Below, piece by piece: positions 32,898-42,209 of a stretch of DNA of 64,000 nt. This DNA is from Dokdonia sp. (GTDB lineage: Bacteria; Bacteroidota; Bacteroidia; Flavobacteriales; Flavobacteriaceae), in NCBI GenBank assembly GCA_020630915.1, contig JAHDIF010000004.1, positions 248,001-312,000 on the forward strand, given 5' to 3'. Position numbers and translations under genes: made by a program. Under the pieces are notes generated by a model. That model saw nothing but the letters and a program-made list of their open reading frames with translations, ran no database searches and was not told the origin of the DNA. The first letter of the stretch is position 1. Each line of letters begins with the position of its first letter.

Positions 32898-34586
32898 ATG
32901 AGTACAATTAAATCACAAAGCCGCACCAGATCTCAAGAAAGTAGTGCAGCCATAGAGCGCATGTACATCACAATGCGCCATCTTTTTAATAGAGGTTTTT
33001 ATAAGCCTATGGGCGTTTCTGGAGAAACCCTTAGAGAGGCGCTTCTTATTTTGCGTCCGGAAATCTATGGTACTATAGCAGAAGAAAAAGTTGAGTTGAG
33101 CGGTTTGTTGTACGTTGTAGACAGGCTTCCTCAAGGCATAGAGGAATGCCGCTTTATTAACCTTACCAGTGACGAGGGATATAAAAATAGTTTGTTTGAA
33201 CCTATTATCCCGCGTAAGCGAAGGAGAAACTGTTACCGTATAGATGAGGAGCAGATGAACATAGAGATTACTAGGGGGCGGTCTGAAATTTATGATATCC
33301 TTACCCATCTCACTTTTCTTTTTATTGAATCACATAAGATTATGAATCGCGTCTTGATTAATGAGCGAGGAGATCTTACCAGAGACTGGCAAAAACTAGA
33401 AAAAGCAGTGCTTTCTCAGGATGAATTAAGTCAGAAAGAGCGGGAGATAGCGATTACTCATACCGCAAATATCTTGGGAAGAACCTTTGAAGAAGTAAAT
33501 GAAATAGCGCCACTATTCAACACCCGTGACAACTCTAGACGTTTTCTGGAGATCATATATTGGCTTGGAAAACTCGCTATTGCAGAGGGTGTTGAAGACA
33601 AAAAACGCACCGTCACTTTTAGCCCTGTTTTACGAGAACGTTTGGGACATCATATACACGGGGAGGTGTGGGCTCAAAATATAAAGGCTACTCTCAAGGA
33701 AAATAAACTCATTCATAGACCGATACATATCATTAGCGCAAATATGCATAGCGTGATGAATACACTTTTCACACCACTTGCTTTTAAAAGTGAACTTAGT
33801 AAAAAGTCTAAGCTAGAAATTTATGAGATGCTTAGTGAAGAGAGTAATGGCAAGATGCGCACTAAAGTTGAGAAAATTGCGTTACAAAACGGTATGATAT
33901 TTATATCAGATCAAAGTGGTACTAATATCAATGTTCAGATATTTGATACGTGTCAATTACAGGCAAAGAGTAATGATTTCTGCGATATTTCTATTCCAGA
34001 AGAGAAGCGCCCCGTATTAGTAGTAATGGATTATGCTTTTGGAGAACAAGCATATGAGACGATGGAAGAGCTTTTAAAGCCTTATAAAGAAGACGGGGAG
34101 ACAACATACTTAGATGTAGACTCGGTTTCAATAATGGGTAAAGCAGGAATATTAGAAGGAGGTAAGGGAGATATTATGATTCCTTCTGCTCACTTGTTTG
34201 AAGGAACCGCAGATAATTATCCCTTCAAAAACAGTTTAAAGAAAGAGGATCTGGAAGGTGAAGATATTTCTGTCTATGAGGGCGCAATGGTAACCGTTTT
34301 AGGGACTTCTTTGCAAAATAGAGATATCCTTAAATTCTTTCACGATAGCACGTGGAATGTGATAGGATTGGAAATGGAAGGGGCTCATTATCAAAAAGCA
34401 ATTCAAGCAGCATCTAAGCTAAGAGGAAACATACAGGAAGATGTAGAGGTGTTGTATGCATATTATGCTTCTGACAACCCCCTTGAAACAGGAAGCACAT
34501 TAGCGTCGGGAGGATTAGGAACCTCAGGAGTAAAACCTACCTACCTGATAACAGAAAAGATATTATATCATATATTTAAGCTTTAA
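32898..34586 (+). CDS. DUF6909-type protein with a nucleoside-phosphorylase-like C-terminal half
   Basis: This protein of about 562 residues (start at MSTIKSQSRTRSQ) has an all-helical N-terminal half of unknown type (about 1-290). The C-terminal half has several features of the purine nucleoside phosphorylase/MTAN fold: strand PVLVVMDYAFGEQAYETMEEL, glycine turn IMGKAGILEGGKGDIMIPSA and the VIGLEMEGAHYQKA segment, which mirrors the E-M-E/D substrate-binding helix of that family. I recall a Bacteroidetes family named DUF6909 with this layout. Enzymatic function is an inference. It ends 29 bp before the polysaccharide locus begins. Confidence 0.7.
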   Translation: MSTIKSQSRTRSQESSAAIERMYITMRHLFNRGFYKPMGVSGETLREALLILRPEIYGTIAEEKVELSGLLYVVDRLPQGIEECRFINLTSDEGYKNSLFEPIIPRKRRRNCYRIDEEQMNIEITRGRSEIYDILTHLTFLFIESHKIMNRVLINERGDLTRDWQKLEKAVLSQDELSQKEREIAITHTANILGRTFEEVNEIAPLFNTRDNSRRFLEIIYWLGKLAIAEGVEDKKRTVTFSPVLRERLGHHIHGEVWAQNIKATLKENKLIHRPIHIISANMHSVMNTLFTPLAFKSELSKKSKLEIYEMLSEESNGKMRTKVEKIALQNGMIFISDQSGTNINVQIFDTCQLQAKSNDFCDISIPEEKRPVLVVMDYAFGEQAYETMEELLKPYKEDGETTYLDVDSVSIMGKAGILEGGKGDIMIPSAHLFEGTADNYPFKNSLKKEDLEGEDISVYEGAMVTVLGTSLQNRDILKFFHDSTWNVIGLEMEGAHYQKAIQAASKLRGNIQEDVEVLYAYYASDNPLETGSTLASGGLGTSGVKPTYLITEKILYHIFKL

Positions 34587-34615
34587 TATAGCTCAACCAA
34601 AACAACCAATCATAT

Positions 34616-35602
34616 ATGAGTGCACAGCAACCAAATTCTGCTGGAGGGCAAGAAATGGACCTCATGGATATTTTCTCACTTCTAGGAAGAGTGTTTAATA
34701 ATGTGATGAGGTTCTGCTTTAGGATCGTAGATTATATCTTAAAATTTTGGTGGATTATACTTATACTAGTCATTGGAGGTGCTGTCTTGGGATATTTTAC
34801 AAAAGGTGAACCCTCTTATAAAGCGGAATTACTTCTTAAAACTAATTTTAAGAGTCAAGCATATGTTTATAATGCGATCAATCAATTTACCAATAATGTT
34901 CAAGAAGTAGACACAGCGTTTATCAATTCGCTGGGAGCAAATACAGGTGATTTTGGTATTCTTGGCGCATCTATAGAACCTATTGTCGAGGTAATAGATA
35001 TTATTGCACTGGTAGGAGAGAATGACAGAGTATTATCTGCAATGACTCGAGAATTCAAACTTAAAGATGATAAAGAGCTTTTTGCAACCGATAGGTTTTT
35101 GTCAAATTTTCATTTCCACAAATTAGAAGTTGCACTCAGAGGAGAAGAAGCTAAGTCCGACATCAAATATCTTATTGATTACATAAATATGCAGCCTTAT
35201 GCAAAAGAACTTAAGGCAAAAGCACTTGAGAATCACAAAGAGCGAATAGCTTACCACGACAAAACATTACAACAAATTGATCAGGTTGTAGAGGCTTACA
35301 ACAAAGAGGCCTATATGGCAAGCAAAGCCTCAGAGGAAAACTTTTATTTTAATAATCAAAATGACAATGGACTTCAAGAGTTATTTGATTTTAAAATATT
35401 ACTAGCCCGAAATACCGAAGAACTTAAAAATGACAATGTGAGTTATACGGACGCTGCGGTTATAGTAAGTGATATTCAAGCCTATCCAGACAAGTCTTGG
35501 AGAGATAAAAAAGAACTCATTTATCCCATACTTCTAATAGTAGGATTTCTCCTTACGGCAGGACTTTTTAACCTTTATAAAACCTATAGTGAATCTCATT
35601 AA
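34616..35602 (+). CDS. Wzz-like polysaccharide chain-length determinant
   Basis: This 328-residue inner-membrane protein has a membrane helix near the N-terminus (about 43-62, ILKFWWIILILVIGGAVLGYF) and another near the C-terminus (about 300-320). Between them lies a large helical periplasmic segment. This topology and the start of a polysaccharide locus fit a Wzz/PCP co-polymerase. It lacks a Walker-type kinase domain, so it is not Wzc. The sequence is diverged from classical Wzz. Confidence 0.65.
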   Translation: MSAQQPNSAGGQEMDLMDIFSLLGRVFNNVMRFCFRIVDYILKFWWIILILVIGGAVLGYFTKGEPSYKAELLLKTNFKSQAYVYNAINQFTNNVQEVDTAFINSLGANTGDFGILGASIEPIVEVIDIIALVGENDRVLSAMTREFKLKDDKELFATDRFLSNFHFHKLEVALRGEEAKSDIKYLIDYINMQPYAKELKAKALENHKERIAYHDKTLQQIDQVVEAYNKEAYMASKASEENFYFNNQNDNGLQELFDFKILLARNTEELKNDNVSYTDAAVIVSDIQAYPDKSWRDKKELIYPILLIVGFLLTAGLFNLYKTYSESH

Positions 35603-35649
35603 TGGCGTAATGACACTATTTATATATTAAGAATACGCTCACACAAGTA

Positions 35650-36768
35650 ATGGCAAGAAAAGTAGCACTAATCACGGGGGTAACAGGGCAAGATGGCGCT
35701 TACCTAAGTGAGTTTTTATTAAAGAAAGGATACGAAGTGCACGGTATAAAGAGAAGAACTTCTCTATTTAATACGGATAGAATAGACCATTTATACCAAG
35801 ATCCCCATGTAGATAATCAAAACTTCTTTTTGCATTATGGTGATCTTACAGACGGGACTAATTTGTTACGTATTATTCAAGAAGCACAACCAGATGAAAT
35901 CTACAATCTGGGCGCTATGAGCCACGTGCAAGTTTCTTTTGAAATGCCAGAGTACACGGCTAATGTAGACGGTCTTGGAGCATTGAGAATTTTAGAAGCC
36001 GTCAGGACTTTAGGCCTAGAGAAAAAAACGAGAATATACCAAGCATCGACATCAGAATTATATGGGAAGGTTCAAGAGGTGCCGCAATCAGAAACAACAC
36101 CATTCTATCCTAGAAGTCCTTATGCAGTTGCAAAGCTATATGCATACTGGACAACGGTAAACCACAGAGAAGCTTACAATATGTTTGCATGTAATGGGAT
36201 ACTTTTTAACCATGAATCGCCCGTAAGAGGTGAGACATTCGTAACTAGAAAAATTACCAGGGCTACTGCTAGAATAGGCTTGGGACTTCAAGAAAAAATG
36301 TACTTAGGGAATCTGGATGCAAAAAGAGACTGGGGACATGCGAAAGACTATGTAAAAATGATGTGGATGATACTTCAGGCAGATGTGGCAGAAGACTGGG
36401 TAATTGCAACCGGAAAAACAACACCCGTACGGGACTTTGTAAAGATGGCGTTTAGTCATATAGGAGTAACACTGGAATTTAAGGGTGAAGGAGTATCAGA
36501 AGTAGGTATTGTTTCTAAAGCTACTAACGAGGCTTATAAAGTCGCTATTGGACAAGAGGTAGTGGCAGTAGATGAAAAATACTTTAGGCCTACAGAAGTA
36601 GACTTACTTATAGGTGATGCTAGTAAAGCATATAATAAGTTAGGTTGGAAACCAGAGTATGAACTGGAGGCACTTGTAGATGATATGATGCAAAGTGACA
36701 TAAAGCTCATGAAAAAGGATAGTTATCTAAGAAAAGGCGGTTATACAACTTTAAACTATTTTGAATAG
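35650..36768 (+). CDS. gmd: GDP-mannose 4,6-dehydratase
   Basis: Gmd converts GDP-D-mannose to GDP-4-keto-6-deoxy-mannose, the precursor of GDP-L-fucose, in the cytoplasm. The 372 residues begin with the NADP-binding fold [19 protein letters not shown], then the family-specific [15 protein letters not shown]. The active-site triad lies in STSELYGK and [10 protein letters not shown] (Y-x3-K). [17 protein letters not shown] and the [15 protein letters not shown] tail are also conserved. Its product is consumed by the adjacent fcl. No mannose-6-P/GDP-mannose synthesis genes are in the window. Confidence 0.97.
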   Translation: MARKVALITGVTGQDGAYLSEFLLKKGYEVHGIKRRTSLFNTDRIDHLYQDPHVDNQNFFLHYGDLTDGTNLLRIIQEAQPDEIYNLGAMSHVQVSFEMPEYTANVDGLGALRILEAVRTLGLEKKTRIYQASTSELYGKVQEVPQSETTPFYPRSPYAVAKLYAYWTTVNHREAYNMFACNGILFNHESPVRGETFVTRKITRATARIGLGLQEKMYLGNLDAKRDWGHAKDYVKMMWMILQADVAEDWVIATGKTTPVRDFVKMAFSHIGVTLEFKGEGVSEVGIVSKATNEAYKVAIGQEVVAVDEKYFRPTEVDLLIGDASKAYNKLGWKPEYELEALVDDMMQSDIKLMKKDSYLRKGGYTTLNYFE

Positions 36769-36771
36769 TTT

Positions 36772-37818
36772 ATGAATAAAGATTCAAAAATCTATATTGC
36801 TGGGCATAGAGGTCTTGTAGGAAGCGCTATCGTGCGAGCCCTTAAAGAAAAAGGATATCATAATCTCGTTTTTAGGACGCATACCGAGCTAAACCTTATT
36901 GATACAGTTCAAGTGACTTCTTTTTTTGAAAAAGAACAACCAGAATATGTATTTCTCGCCGCTGCGAAAGTGGGAGGAATTATTGCAAATAACACATATC
37001 GAGCAGATTTTCTCTATGAGAATTTAATGATTCAAAATAATGTAATTCATCATAGCTATCTTTCTGGAGTTAAGAAGTTATTGTTTTTGGGTAGCACCTG
37101 TATTTACCCTAAAATGGCAGACCAACCCATGGTGGAGAATAGTTTGCTCACAGGACCACTTGAGTACACAAATGAGCCTTATGCCGTAGCTAAGATTGCG
37201 GGTATTAAGCTTTGCGAGAGCTATAACATACAATACGGGACTGATTTTTTGTCTGTTATGCCTACTAATTTGTATGGTTACAATGACAATTTTGACCTTG
37301 AGAAATCTCACGTACTACCCGCCTTAATACGCAAGCTTCATCTGGCCAGACTCCTATCTGAAAACAAAACAGAGGCTGTTTGTAAAAATCTTGGAGTTAA
37401 CGCTTTCGCGAAAGCACAAGAAATATTAAAAACTTACGGGGTAAGTGCCGATAGTGTAGAAATTTGGGGTTCAGGATCGCCTAAAAGAGAATTTTTATGG
37501 AGTGATGATATGGCCGAAGCTTGTGTACATCTTATGGAAAAAATTCATTTTTCAGATGTTTCCATAAACAATGCAGAAGTGCGAAATACGCATATTAATA
37601 TTGGTACTGGCGAGGATATCTCCATCAAGGAGTTGGCAAATAAAATAAAGGACCGCATTGGTTTTAAAGGAGATCTTGTTTTTAATACTTCGAAGCCAGA
37701 TGGAACCCCAAGAAAACTTACAGAAGTGACAAAGTTGAATGAATTGGGGTGGAGCTATAATGTGAGCCTAGATGAAGGGATTGATAAATTGTATAAATGG
37801 TACTTAGAGCAAGAATAG
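36772..37818 (+). CDS. fcl: GDP-L-fucose synthase
   Basis: Fcl epimerises and reduces the Gmd product to GDP-L-fucose using NADPH. The N-terminal fold has YIAGHRGLVGSAIVRALK; LGSTCIYP and the Y-x3-K pair in PYAVAKIAGIKLCE form the active site. The YGYNDNFDLEKSHVLPALIRK block is typical. At 348 residues it is longer than E. coli Fcl because of an insert (about 200-230), which I recall in flavobacterial versions. The palindrome lies in this insert as AFAKA. It starts three bases after gmd ends. Confidence 0.96.
   Translation: MNKDSKIYIAGHRGLVGSAIVRALKEKGYHNLVFRTHTELNLIDTVQVTSFFEKEQPEYVFLAAAKVGGIIANNTYRADFLYENLMIQNNVIHHSYLSGVKKLLFLGSTCIYPKMADQPMVENSLLTGPLEYTNEPYAVAKIAGIKLCESYNIQYGTDFLSVMPTNLYGYNDNFDLEKSHVLPALIRKLHLARLLSENKTEAVCKNLGVNAFAKAQEILKTYGVSADSVEIWGSGSPKREFLWSDDMAEACVHLMEKIHFSDVSINNAEVRNTHINIGTGEDISIKELANKIKDRIGFKGDLVFNTSKPDGTPRKLTEVTKLNELGWSYNVSLDEGIDKLYKWYLEQE
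37402..37415. repeat. GCTTTCGCGAAAGC palindrome, copy 11
   Basis: Exact copy in the insert of fcl, read as NAFAKAQ. Confidence 0.9.
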
Positions 37819-37819
37819 T

Positions 37820-38440
37820 ATGAATCCATACATATGGACACCTAGATATATCGTTAATAGAGTGCGACTTTTCTTTTATGAGAAAAGACATAAGGATGAA
37901 CCTTGGATTCCTTCAAAAGCTGTTCAAGCACTAGACAAATTACTTACTCAAGAAATGAGAGGAGTAGAGTTTGGATCTGGAAGAAGCACCGTATGGTATG
38001 CAAATAGATTGTGTCACCTTGTTAGTGTGGAAGATCATCAGGAGTGGTACAGTGCGGTGCAAAAGCAATTAGGAGTAGATCGAGTTTCTAATGTAGACTA
38101 TGTGTTTAAATCATCCCAAGTGAATGATAAGGGTCAATCAGAGTACTGTAATTTTATACACACATTTGATGATGAATCTTTACATTTTATAGTAGTAGAT
38201 GGAAAGCATCGAAATCGTGTTGCAACTAGAGCCTTAGATAAACTTGCCCCTGGAGGTATTTTACTATTAGACGATTCAGAGCGCTATCTGGCCTATAATT
38301 CTAAGGCGCCTTATACCATTGGGAGCGATTTATCAAAAATGACTTCTTCCTGGAAGCAGTTTCAAAATGAAGTAAAACATTGGAAAACAACCACTTATAC
38401 GAATGGCGTTTCTGATGCGACAATATTTATAAAACCATAG
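37820..38440 (+). CDS. Methyltransferase-fold protein of the polysaccharide locus
   Basis: This 206-residue protein has a class I SAM-like core: GVEFGSGRSTVWYANR (motif I), then VSVEDHQEWYSAVQ at the second strand, FIVVDGKHRN, and LAPGGILLLDDSERY at the fourth strand. The order matches small FkbM-like or class I methyltransferases that decorate sugars, but no precise family is evident. It sits tightly between fcl and the flippase (1-3 bp gaps), so it probably modifies a sugar of this polymer. Confidence 0.7.
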   Translation: MNPYIWTPRYIVNRVRLFFYEKRHKDEPWIPSKAVQALDKLLTQEMRGVEFGSGRSTVWYANRLCHLVSVEDHQEWYSAVQKQLGVDRVSNVDYVFKSSQVNDKGQSEYCNFIHTFDDESLHFIVVDGKHRNRVATRALDKLAPGGILLLDDSERYLAYNSKAPYTIGSDLSKMTSSWKQFQNEVKHWKTTTYTNGVSDATIFIKP

Positions 38441-38443
38441 TAT

Positions 38444-39700
38444 ATGCTCAAGCGCATCTTGAATAATGGTGAAGGAAGAACCATATTAAGCAACTATGGG
38501 GCACTTTTATTTATTCAAGCGGCTAACTTTATACTACCTCTTATTGTACTACCTTACTTGGTGACTACACTGGGCGCAGAAAAGTATGGAGTGGTGATGA
38601 TTGCTCAATCAATGGCAATTTTTTTGACAGTTATTGTAGACTTCGGATTTAATATAAGTGCTACTCGAGAAGTTTCTATCCTCAGAAATAACAAGAAAAA
38701 ATTATCGCAACTCTTTTGGAATGTGATCGCTATAAAGTTCACATTAACGGTCATAACTTTTATAATTGTGATAGTATTAATATCTACAGTGAGCAGATTT
38801 AAAGGTGAGGGTTGGGTATATATTATGAGTTTTCTTATGGTTGTTGGGCAAGCTATTTTTCCTACGTGGTTTTTTCAGGGGATTGAGAAAATGAAAGTGA
38901 TAACAATCGTAAATGTAGTGGCAAAAGTACTATTTACAGCAGCTGTTTTTTCCTTTGTATTAACAGTAGATGACTACGAATTCGTGCCACTATTGCACGG
39001 AGGAGGATTTTTTATAGCGGGTCTTTTTGGATTGTTTTATGCCCTGCGCTATATTGATGTAGCACGACCTAACTTTAAACAAGCTAGAGATCTTGCTTCT
39101 CAATCTTCTGCACTTTTTATTTCGAATTTTGCCACCAGTTTATATACTGCCGGCAACACTTTTATATTGGGAATGATCGGAGGGGATGCTATTGCGGGAG
39201 TTTACGCCAGTATGGAAAAACTAGTACTAGCTTTTAAGAATGTGTATGCCCCACTGTATCAAGCAATTTTCCCTTGGTTATCTCAAAAAAATATTGATAG
39301 AATAAGAGCATTTATAAAAAAGATGAGCCTGCCTATTGGATTATCTGCACTAGGCATCGTGGTAATTTTTGCAATTTTTGCAGAACCTATTTTGGATATA
39401 ATTTATGGGGAGCAAGATATTGTGTCTTATAGTCCTGTATTGCAAATCCTAAGCGCTGTTGCCTTATTTTCTGCACTTAACATGCTATTAGTCTCTCTAT
39501 ATTTCCCTTCAATCAAGGATTATTCAACTAGGATGAAAATTCTTGTAAGTGGCGGTGTGTTTAACCTTATAGCGGCGATTGTTTTGGGTAGTTTTTTTGG
39601 GATTTATGGGATTGCAACAGCAGCCGTAGGTTCAGAATTATTTATATTATTACTGGCTTTTAAGTTTTATAACACATCCGTAAAACCAGTAGTGAAGTGA
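38444..39700 (+). CDS. wzx: Wzx-type oligosaccharide flippase
   Basis: This 418-residue polytopic membrane protein (about 12 helices) is in the MOP/polysaccharide-transport superfamily. The start NYGALLFIQAANFILPLIVLPYLVTTLGAEKYG is the classic Wzx N-terminus, and PTWFFQGIEKM is the conserved loop. It should flip undecaprenyl-linked repeat units to the periplasmic face. Its stop overlaps the GTG start of the next gene (GTGA). Confidence 0.92.
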   Translation: MLKRILNNGEGRTILSNYGALLFIQAANFILPLIVLPYLVTTLGAEKYGVVMIAQSMAIFLTVIVDFGFNISATREVSILRNNKKKLSQLFWNVIAIKFTLTVITFIIVIVLISTVSRFKGEGWVYIMSFLMVVGQAIFPTWFFQGIEKMKVITIVNVVAKVLFTAAVFSFVLTVDDYEFVPLLHGGGFFIAGLFGLFYALRYIDVARPNFKQARDLASQSSALFISNFATSLYTAGNTFILGMIGGDAIAGVYASMEKLVLAFKNVYAPLYQAIFPWLSQKNIDRIRAFIKKMSLPIGLSALGIVVIFAIFAEPILDIIYGEQDIVSYSPVLQILSAVALFSALNMLLVSLYFPSIKDYSTRMKILVSGGVFNLIAAIVLGSFFGIYGIATAAVGSELFILLLAFKFYNTSVKPVVK

Positions 39701-40767
39701 AAGAGCTTATAATCATACAAACTGCCACTCCAGATTATCGAAAAGCTTTTTTTGATGAGATCAGAAGTGCCTTGGGTAAGGATTTTGAGCTTTACAGGGG
39801 AAGTGGATATTTTGAAAAGAGTGTGGTTACAGACTACGGGATTAAAGCTCGTAACTGTAAGAATTACTTTCTTCTTGGAAGAAGGTTGTTATTTCAAACA
39901 GGAATTTGGGGCACACTATTTTCTAAAGCAGTCCTGGTGCTAGAAATGAATCCGCGAGTGCTGTCTAATTGGATTCTACTGCTCATAAGGGGTTTTACTG
40001 GAAGACAAACTGTTTTATGGGGTCACGCGTGGCCTAGAAAAGGAAAAGATAGTAAGAGCGACATACTCAGACACCTTATGAGACTGTTAAGCACAACAAT
40101 TATTACCTATACCTCCACACAAAGAGAAGAACTACTGCAACGTATGCCTAACAAGACTATTTATGCAGCCCCTAACGCCTTGTTTTCTAAAAATCAAATG
40201 TATGTACAAGACAATACGCATAAAGCAAAGAATCTCATATACGTAGGTCGCCTTACCGAATCTAAAAAGCCATTTTTTCTGGTAAAGGCATTTGCAAACG
40301 CACTGGCTCAATTACCTGAGGAGATGAATTTAATAATTGTGGGGAGTGGAAAAGAAGAGGGACGTATGGAAAAATTCATCCAACAAAACGCTTTAGAAGG
40401 CAGGATACTACTCAAAGGACACATAAGTGACATCAAGGAGTTAGGAGCGCTGTATGAGCAAAGCTTCTTTAGTATATCTCCCGGATACCTTGGTTTATCG
40501 GTCACACAAAGTTTTGGATTTGGTGTGCCTATGCTGGTTTCTAAAAATGAAAATCATTCTCCAGAGATAGAAGCGATCTCAGAAATTAAAAATGCCCTTT
40601 TCTTTGATACGGATGATGAGGTTAGCTTTCGCGAAAGCGTTCTTAGCACCATAAAAAACAGAGAATACTGGATACAGCAACGGCCAGAAATTCATGAGTT
40701 TTGCAGAGAAAACTATTCTGTGGAGGCCATGGCACAAGTATTTATTAACTTAGTAAAAAACGTATGA
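39697..40767 (+). CDS. GT4-family glycosyltransferase, GTG start
   Basis: This 356-residue GT-B enzyme has its C-terminal nucleotide-sugar domain in the GT4 pattern: LIYVGRLTESKKPFFLVKAFA (about 180), IIVGSGKEEGRMEKFI, then the acidic E-x7-E-like region FGVPMLVSKNENHSPEIEAI. The N-terminal acceptor half is diverged. Acceptor and donor are unknown. It overlaps both neighbours by four bases. A palindrome copy near the C-terminus is read as FRES, the only exact copy in that frame here. Confidence 0.85.
   Translation: MKELIIIQTATPDYRKAFFDEIRSALGKDFELYRGSGYFEKSVVTDYGIKARNCKNYFLLGRRLLFQTGIWGTLFSKAVLVLEMNPRVLSNWILLLIRGFTGRQTVLWGHAWPRKGKDSKSDILRHLMRLLSTTIITYTSTQREELLQRMPNKTIYAAPNALFSKNQMYVQDNTHKAKNLIYVGRLTESKKPFFLVKAFANALAQLPEEMNLIIVGSGKEEGRMEKFIQQNALEGRILLKGHISDIKELGALYEQSFFSISPGYLGLSVTQSFGFGVPMLVSKNENHSPEIEAISEIKNALFFDTDDEVSFRESVLSTIKNREYWIQQRPEIHEFCRENYSVEAMAQVFINLVKNV
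40625..40638. repeat. GCTTTCGCGAAAGC palindrome, copy 12
   Basis: Exact copy in a GT4 gene, read as SFRESV, the third reading frame. Confidence 0.9.
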
Positions 40768-42209
40768 TGCTTAAAGGGTTACTACTTCTTACCTACCTTT
40801 TTATCTCTACTTTTCTCTTTGTAAACTTTGAGGCGAGCGGAGCAGTATGGGTGTCATTTATGGTAAATAACTTGAGCATTCTAGGGATAACACTTTTTCA
40901 TTTATATACAGAAAAGGAGTATTCGCCATTTATTTCGGTCTATATAGTATTTAGTTTTTTGTTTTTCATTGTTGCTCCTATTATTCAGATTAATGTGATA
41001 GGAGGAAGGAACGATACTTTTGTAACGAACTTTCCATATCGAGAGTACCAGGTGATTACCACTTCCTATTTAATTAGTTTTTTTAATGTGCTGTTTTTTA
41101 TGGGGTATCTTTTGTTTAAGAAAACCAGAGCACTGAGATCTCTCAAAACTGAAAATTACGATTGCATACAGCGCTTACCTGCTGTGATTCTTGTATTACT
41201 AGTAATTACACTTATTTGTTTTGTAGCAAGCTGGGGGTTTGTGCAAGAGGAAATATCAAGACCAAGTTGGGCTAGGTCTAGTGCTTCTGTGAGTGAATTA
41301 CTTTTATGGAAAAAAGTATTCTTCTTAGTGCCATTTGCAGGAATTATACTTTGCGTACAATATTTAAAATCACCGAATAAACATATTAATAATGTGATTT
41401 TTATGGGACTTGTACTGGTTGTGTTTTTAGGGTTCCTGTTATGGTTCAAAAACCCACTTACGGAAAAGCGTAATGCACTAGGGCCTATTTATATTGGTTT
41501 AATTTTTCTTTTCCTACCTAGATTACTTAATAGCAATGCAAAGACACTATTTTTTATGTTTTTCTCTATGGTAGTGGTTTTCCCATTATCGGCAATTATA
41601 ACACACACTTCTGCCACGATGCGGGAAATATTAATTAAGCCACGAATTTTATTAGATCAGTTTGAAGGTGAAGGAATAGGAGAGGTTTTTAATACACTCC
41701 ATTATGACGCGTTTGCAAATATAGGAGCCACTTTAGATTACATAAGTTATGAGGGGTATACTTATGGAAATCAACTTTTAGGAGCTTTTTTCTTTTTTGT
41801 GCCTAGAGGTATTTGGGAAGACAAACCCATCTCTACAGGACAGTTAGTGGGTGAACACCTCATAGATCGGTATGAGTTTACCTATAGTAATCTTTCTAAT
41901 CCTATGGTTTCTGAAGGGTACGTAAATTTTGGAATTTTTGGAATAGTTTTACTGGCTTTATTGCTCGCAGGAAGTATTGTGTATTTAAAGTCTTGGTTGC
42001 AAAGCAAGAACTATCTCAAGAAAATGATGGGATTTTATTTTGCGATACACCTGCTATTTTTTTTGAGAGGAGACTTTACTAATGGGTATTCGTACTACAT
42101 AGGAACTTTAATAGGAGTGCTCATACTACCACGGTGTATTGATTACTTTGTAAAACAGCTTTTAATGAATCAACAAATATGGAAAACGCGGCAAGCAGTA
42201 AAAGCTTAA
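40764..42209 (+). CDS. Wzy-type oligosaccharide repeat-unit polymerase
   Basis: This 481-residue protein has about 11-12 membrane helices with a large periplasmic loop (about 270-355) containing FANIGATLDYISYEGYTYGNQLLGAFFFFVPR. That motif, G...PRxIWxxKP (here PRGIWEDKP), marks the O-antigen polymerase (oligosaccharide repeat unit polymerase) family. It should join repeat units en bloc at the periplasmic face. Its end overlaps the ligase-like gene by 31 bp in another frame. Confidence 0.85.
   Translation: MMLKGLLLLTYLFISTFLFVNFEASGAVWVSFMVNNLSILGITLFHLYTEKEYSPFISVYIVFSFLFFIVAPIIQINVIGGRNDTFVTNFPYREYQVITTSYLISFFNVLFFMGYLLFKKTRALRSLKTENYDCIQRLPAVILVLLVITLICFVASWGFVQEEISRPSWARSSASVSELLLWKKVFFLVPFAGIILCVQYLKSPNKHINNVIFMGLVLVVFLGFLLWFKNPLTEKRNALGPIYIGLIFLFLPRLLNSNAKTLFFMFFSMVVVFPLSAIITHTSATMREILIKPRILLDQFEGEGIGEVFNTLHYDAFANIGATLDYISYEGYTYGNQLLGAFFFFVPRGIWEDKPISTGQLVGEHLIDRYEFTYSNLSNPMVSEGYVNFGIFGIVLLALLLAGSIVYLKSWLQSKNYLKKMMGFYFAIHLLFFLRGDFTNGYSYYIGTLIGVLILPRCIDYFVKQLLMNQQIWKTRQAVKA

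Noticed and set aside
32913-33308. A 131-codon minus-strand frame opposite the DUF6909-type gene
   Set aside because: It is an antisense shadow with no recognisable features, while the plus-strand protein is long and well formed.
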